Shown in pieces: positions 62,501 through 64,000 of a stretch of 64,000 nucleotides of DNA. Positions within the stretch are counted from its first letter, which is position 1, and every line of letters starts with the position of its first letter. This DNA is from an uncultured Duncaniella sp. (lineage in GTDB: Bacteria > Bacteroidota > Bacteroidia > Bacteroidales > Muribaculaceae): assembly GCA_910589485.1 (NCBI GenBank), contig CAJUSW010000004.1, positions 1-64,000 on the forward strand, in the 5' to 3' direction. The notes under the pieces were generated by a model. The model saw only the letters and a list, made by a program, of their open reading frames with translations. It was not told the DNA's origin and did no database searches. The translations under genes were made by a program, and so were the position numbers.

Positions 62501-64000
62501 GAAGCCCACTATCACCGGCAACGGCACTGTATCGCTCTCCGACCTTTATTACGGACGTGACCGTGTGGGAGATTTCGACCTTGATGTCAACGTGGCCAAC
62601 TCGCCCGGCGGCAAGCTGATGGCCGATGTGGCGCTTATGGTCGATTCGGTGCGCACCATCACAGCCCGTGGTGTCCTCAACGACTCCACACTGGCAACCC
62701 CGTTCCTGCTCGACTTCAACATGATCAAGTTCCCCCTGAAAGTGGTCAATCCATTCATCCCCGACAAGATGGCCACTCTCTCGGGACAGCTCAACGGCAC
62801 CATGAAGATTACCGGCGACATGGCCAACCCCGTGTTCAACGGTTATCTCGACTTCGACACCACAGCTGTCAAAGTCACCATGCTCGGCACCTCATTCCAA
62901 TTCTCGGACGAGAAGATACCTGTCGACAGCAACATAATCACCTTCAAGGACTTCACAATCATGGGGTGCAACAGCAATCCCCTGTCGATCAACGGCACCG
63001 TGGATGCGAGGGCTCTCTCGGACCTGCGTCTCAACCTCGACATGAACGCCCGCAACATGCAGATCGTGAAAAGCGACCGTGCCCGTGGCGGAGCTGATGT
63101 ATACGGCAAAGCCTTCATCGATCTCGCGGCTGCCGTGAAGGGCGATATGACACGCCTCAACGTCAACGCCGATCTTTCGCTTCTTGAGGGCACAAACGTT
63201 ACCTATGTGCTCCCTGAAGCCGAACAGGCCGTGTCACAGCAGGCTGACGAGGATATGGTACACTTCGTGCAGTTCAACGACACCACGGCCGTGGCCAACG
63301 CCGACTCCATCACCACATCGGCCATGGCACTGAATCTCAAGGCAAAGCTACATCTCCATGAAGGATCGACAATCAATGTGGACCTCTCGGCCGGCGGATC
63401 CAACCGCGTGCAGGTACTCCCCTCAGGTGATCTTGACTATACAATGTCGCCACTCAACGGACAGAGACTCACCGGTCGCGTAAACATCAACAGCGGATTC
63501 GTGCGCTACACTCCCCCACTCATGAGCGAAAAGAACTTTGCCTTCAACGAGGGATCCTACATTGCATTCAACGGCGATGTGATGAACCCCGTGCTCAACA
63601 TCAGTGCGGTGGATGTGGTGAGGGCCAACGTCACACAGGACGGACAGAACTCGCGCCTGGTCAACTTTGATGTCACTCTCACGGTGACTAACACCTTCGA
63701 CAACATGAACGTGGCATTCGATCTCTCGACCAATGATGATATCACTGTCCAGAACGAACTCACATCCATGTCGGCCGAGCAGCGGGCCAACCAGGCCATG
63801 AACCTGCTCCTCTACAACGTCTACTCAGGATCAGGCACCAAAGCCACTACACTCAAGGGCAATCCGCTCTTCTCCTTCCTCACATCCCAGCTCAATTCAT
63901 GGGCGGCCAACAACATCAAGGGCGTGGACATATCATTCGGAATTGATCAGTATGACCGCACCTACGAAGGCTCCACCTCCACGGCAACATCCTACAGCTA
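59553..64000 (+). CDS. tamB: TamB-like translocation/assembly protein, GTG start, partial at window end
   Basis: An open frame of 1482 codons that reaches the window edge, so the C-terminus is missing. It starts at GTG 59553 (no in-frame ATG upstream) with a membrane anchor (IILWIILVPVILVILVPVLL) near residues 8-28, followed by VQDWAVGFATEKVSSSTG, the AsmA/TamB-type opening. The long middle is repetitive beta-strand sequence typical of the bridging groove of TamB/AsmA-like proteins, which carry lipids or barrel proteins across the periplasm. The last visible part matches the DUF490 domain (MNLLLYNVYSG, NPLFSFLTSQLNSW, GVDISFGIDQY). A weak -7-like TATAGTTG lies at 59496-59503. Confidence 0.88.
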   Translation, partial: MARRIGKIILWIILVPVILVILVPVLLYIPPVQDWAVGFATEKVSSSTGMDIHVGRLRLSFPLRLNVDDVSVLQAPGDTMVTARRASVAVKLLPLLKGDVAVENLSLDSAFYQMGNSDSAMWLRAHIARGDISTTTIGLKSNAINLDRADISGVRVWMRMLDDSTETPVDTTASTPWLINAGVINISDVDYTMQMLPLIDSLGCHIDDASLRLATVDLGTKRINGRSLRIDSVSASYIYPRVDSLASSTANDSVAPTDDSEMWTITADTLRLTGRQALYAEKGASPLPGFDPAYISASDIEIEVDSFYNRGTSIRVPLRTFKASERCGLPLRAYGLFTMDSTAMTATGFNLSTLGSMLRVDASMGIGDLTTDPSLPLSLKGNGTIAPGDVAMAFPDMKQMLAPMGLLSLATDIDGTAGQLNVKELSLSMPDVFRLKGNGTVDNPFDPDKIGGGIALEGSLASLSDKKYSFLPIAVLPALQLKANVNYHPGEAEGDITVITRGGRLAADGSWSARPQDYDARVTLDHFPVDAFMPSLGIGSITAQASIDGRGYNPMSPSTSVDADIKLASAEYLKTTYTNIDLKASLHAGEASGTLVSHNPGADATLGFDAWIAGDSVRYKVAGDLRDINLLTLHMTDTVNNGHLRLTSSGIYNTVSQALDIKADISSLTWNIPGITISPRDSILLTAVSDSTGSRTRLNNGDLSLLFTTPGSIFKFAEGLTPAMTVIQHQMDSMRVDVDAINRAMPRFALDASMGRNNVAADYLASSGIKIGKATATIANDSIITINALVNTLDMGSTRIDTLRLDAIQHAGYLVYHASMNNRPGTFDDFAHVTLNGFAGSNRASAFFKQANIKGEKGFNIGLNASIEDSVVTVKFVPYKPTIAYKPWAINHDNFLSLDLATKHLDADLQLTGDNSFVRIFTEHTAHDGETIAPDSIRGHYTGQQEDLKVQISRIRLQDWLSINPFAPPVKGELSADLRFAYEKPTITGNGTVSLSDLYYGRDRVGDFDLDVNVANSPGGKLMADVALMVDSVRTITARGVLNDSTLATPFLLDFNMIKFPLKVVNPFIPDKMATLSGQLNGTMKITGDMANPVFNGYLDFDTTAVKVTMLGTSFQFSDEKIPVDSNIITFKDFTIMGCNSNPLSINGTVDARALSDLRLNLDMNARNMQIVKSDRARGGADVYGKAFIDLAAAVKGDMTRLNVNADLSLLEGTNVTYVLPEAEQAVSQQADEDMVHFVQFNDTTAVANADSITTSAMALNLKAKLHLHEGSTINVDLSAGGSNRVQVLPSGDLDYTMSPLNGQRLTGRVNINSGFVRYTPPLMSEKNFAFNEGSYIAFNGDVMNPVLNISAVDVVRANVTQDGQNSRLVNFDVTLTVTNTFDNMNVAFDLSTNDDITVQNELTSMSAEQRANQAMNLLLYNVYSGSGTKATTLKGNPLFSFLTSQLNSWAANNIKGVDISFGIDQYDRTYEGSTSTATSYS

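Noticed and set aside
1..64000. Search for tRNA, rRNA, CRISPR, insertion sequences, phage or integrase genes
   Set aside because: None was recognised by eye on either strand; gene spacing leaves little room for them.

Overview
The window comes from a Bacteroidota chromosome, most likely a gut member of the order Bacteroidales; a Muribaculaceae-like genome is my inference from the moderate G+C content and gene style. The promoters I can see have the Bacteroidota form (TTTG, about 20 bases, then TAnnTTTG), and many genes are exported carbohydrate-active enzymes of families typical of this group.

About 46 kb (3949-49798, all on the minus strand) is one uninterrupted run of 17 genes whose family combination matches the enzyme set that gut Bacteroides use to take apart rhamnogalacturonan-II (RG-II), the most complex pectin. 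In order of transcription these are GH127, GH141, GH78, GH138, GH137-GH2 fusion, LacZ-like GH2, GH2, GH106, SASA esterase, DUF5703/GH139-like, GH2, PL1, GH95, GH140, GH78-GH33 fusion, GH43-like, GH143-GH142 fusion and GH78 (18 family blocks listed; the SASA esterase is the only non-glycosidase apart from the PL1 lyase). The families cover the side chains: apiose links (GH140), chain A sugars (GH95, GH2, GH141, GH138, GH78), chain B sugars (GH106, GH137, GH139, GH127, GH2), Rha-Kdo (GH78-GH33), Araf-Dha (GH143-GH142) and the galacturonan backbone (PL1). A promoter at 49844-49875 starts the block. A strong terminator (19125-19159) followed by a near-consensus promoter (19030-19061) splits it into two transcription units, 49798->19184 and 19008->3949. 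Nearly every enzyme has a plain signal peptide, so most of the work is expected in the periplasm. No susC/susD pair, no sensor/regulator and no transporter lie in the window.

Left of the cluster (35-3735, minus) is a three-gene unit: a LysM protein fused to a periplasmic-binding-like domain, a PorT-like outer membrane barrel and an acyltransferase-3 membrane protein. Right of the cluster (plus strand) are a divergent GH31 alpha-glucosidase-like gene, pta-ackA (acetate production), meso-diaminopimelate dehydrogenase, cdsA, a GH13 lipoprotein, a 71-residue winged-helix protein and the first 1,482 codons of a TamB-like protein that begins with GTG and runs off the window.

No tRNA, rRNA, CRISPR array, insertion sequence, phage or integrase was recognised. 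Family assignments were made by reading motifs; substrate assignments lean on recalled B. thetaiotaomicron RG-II biochemistry and were not checked by any search.
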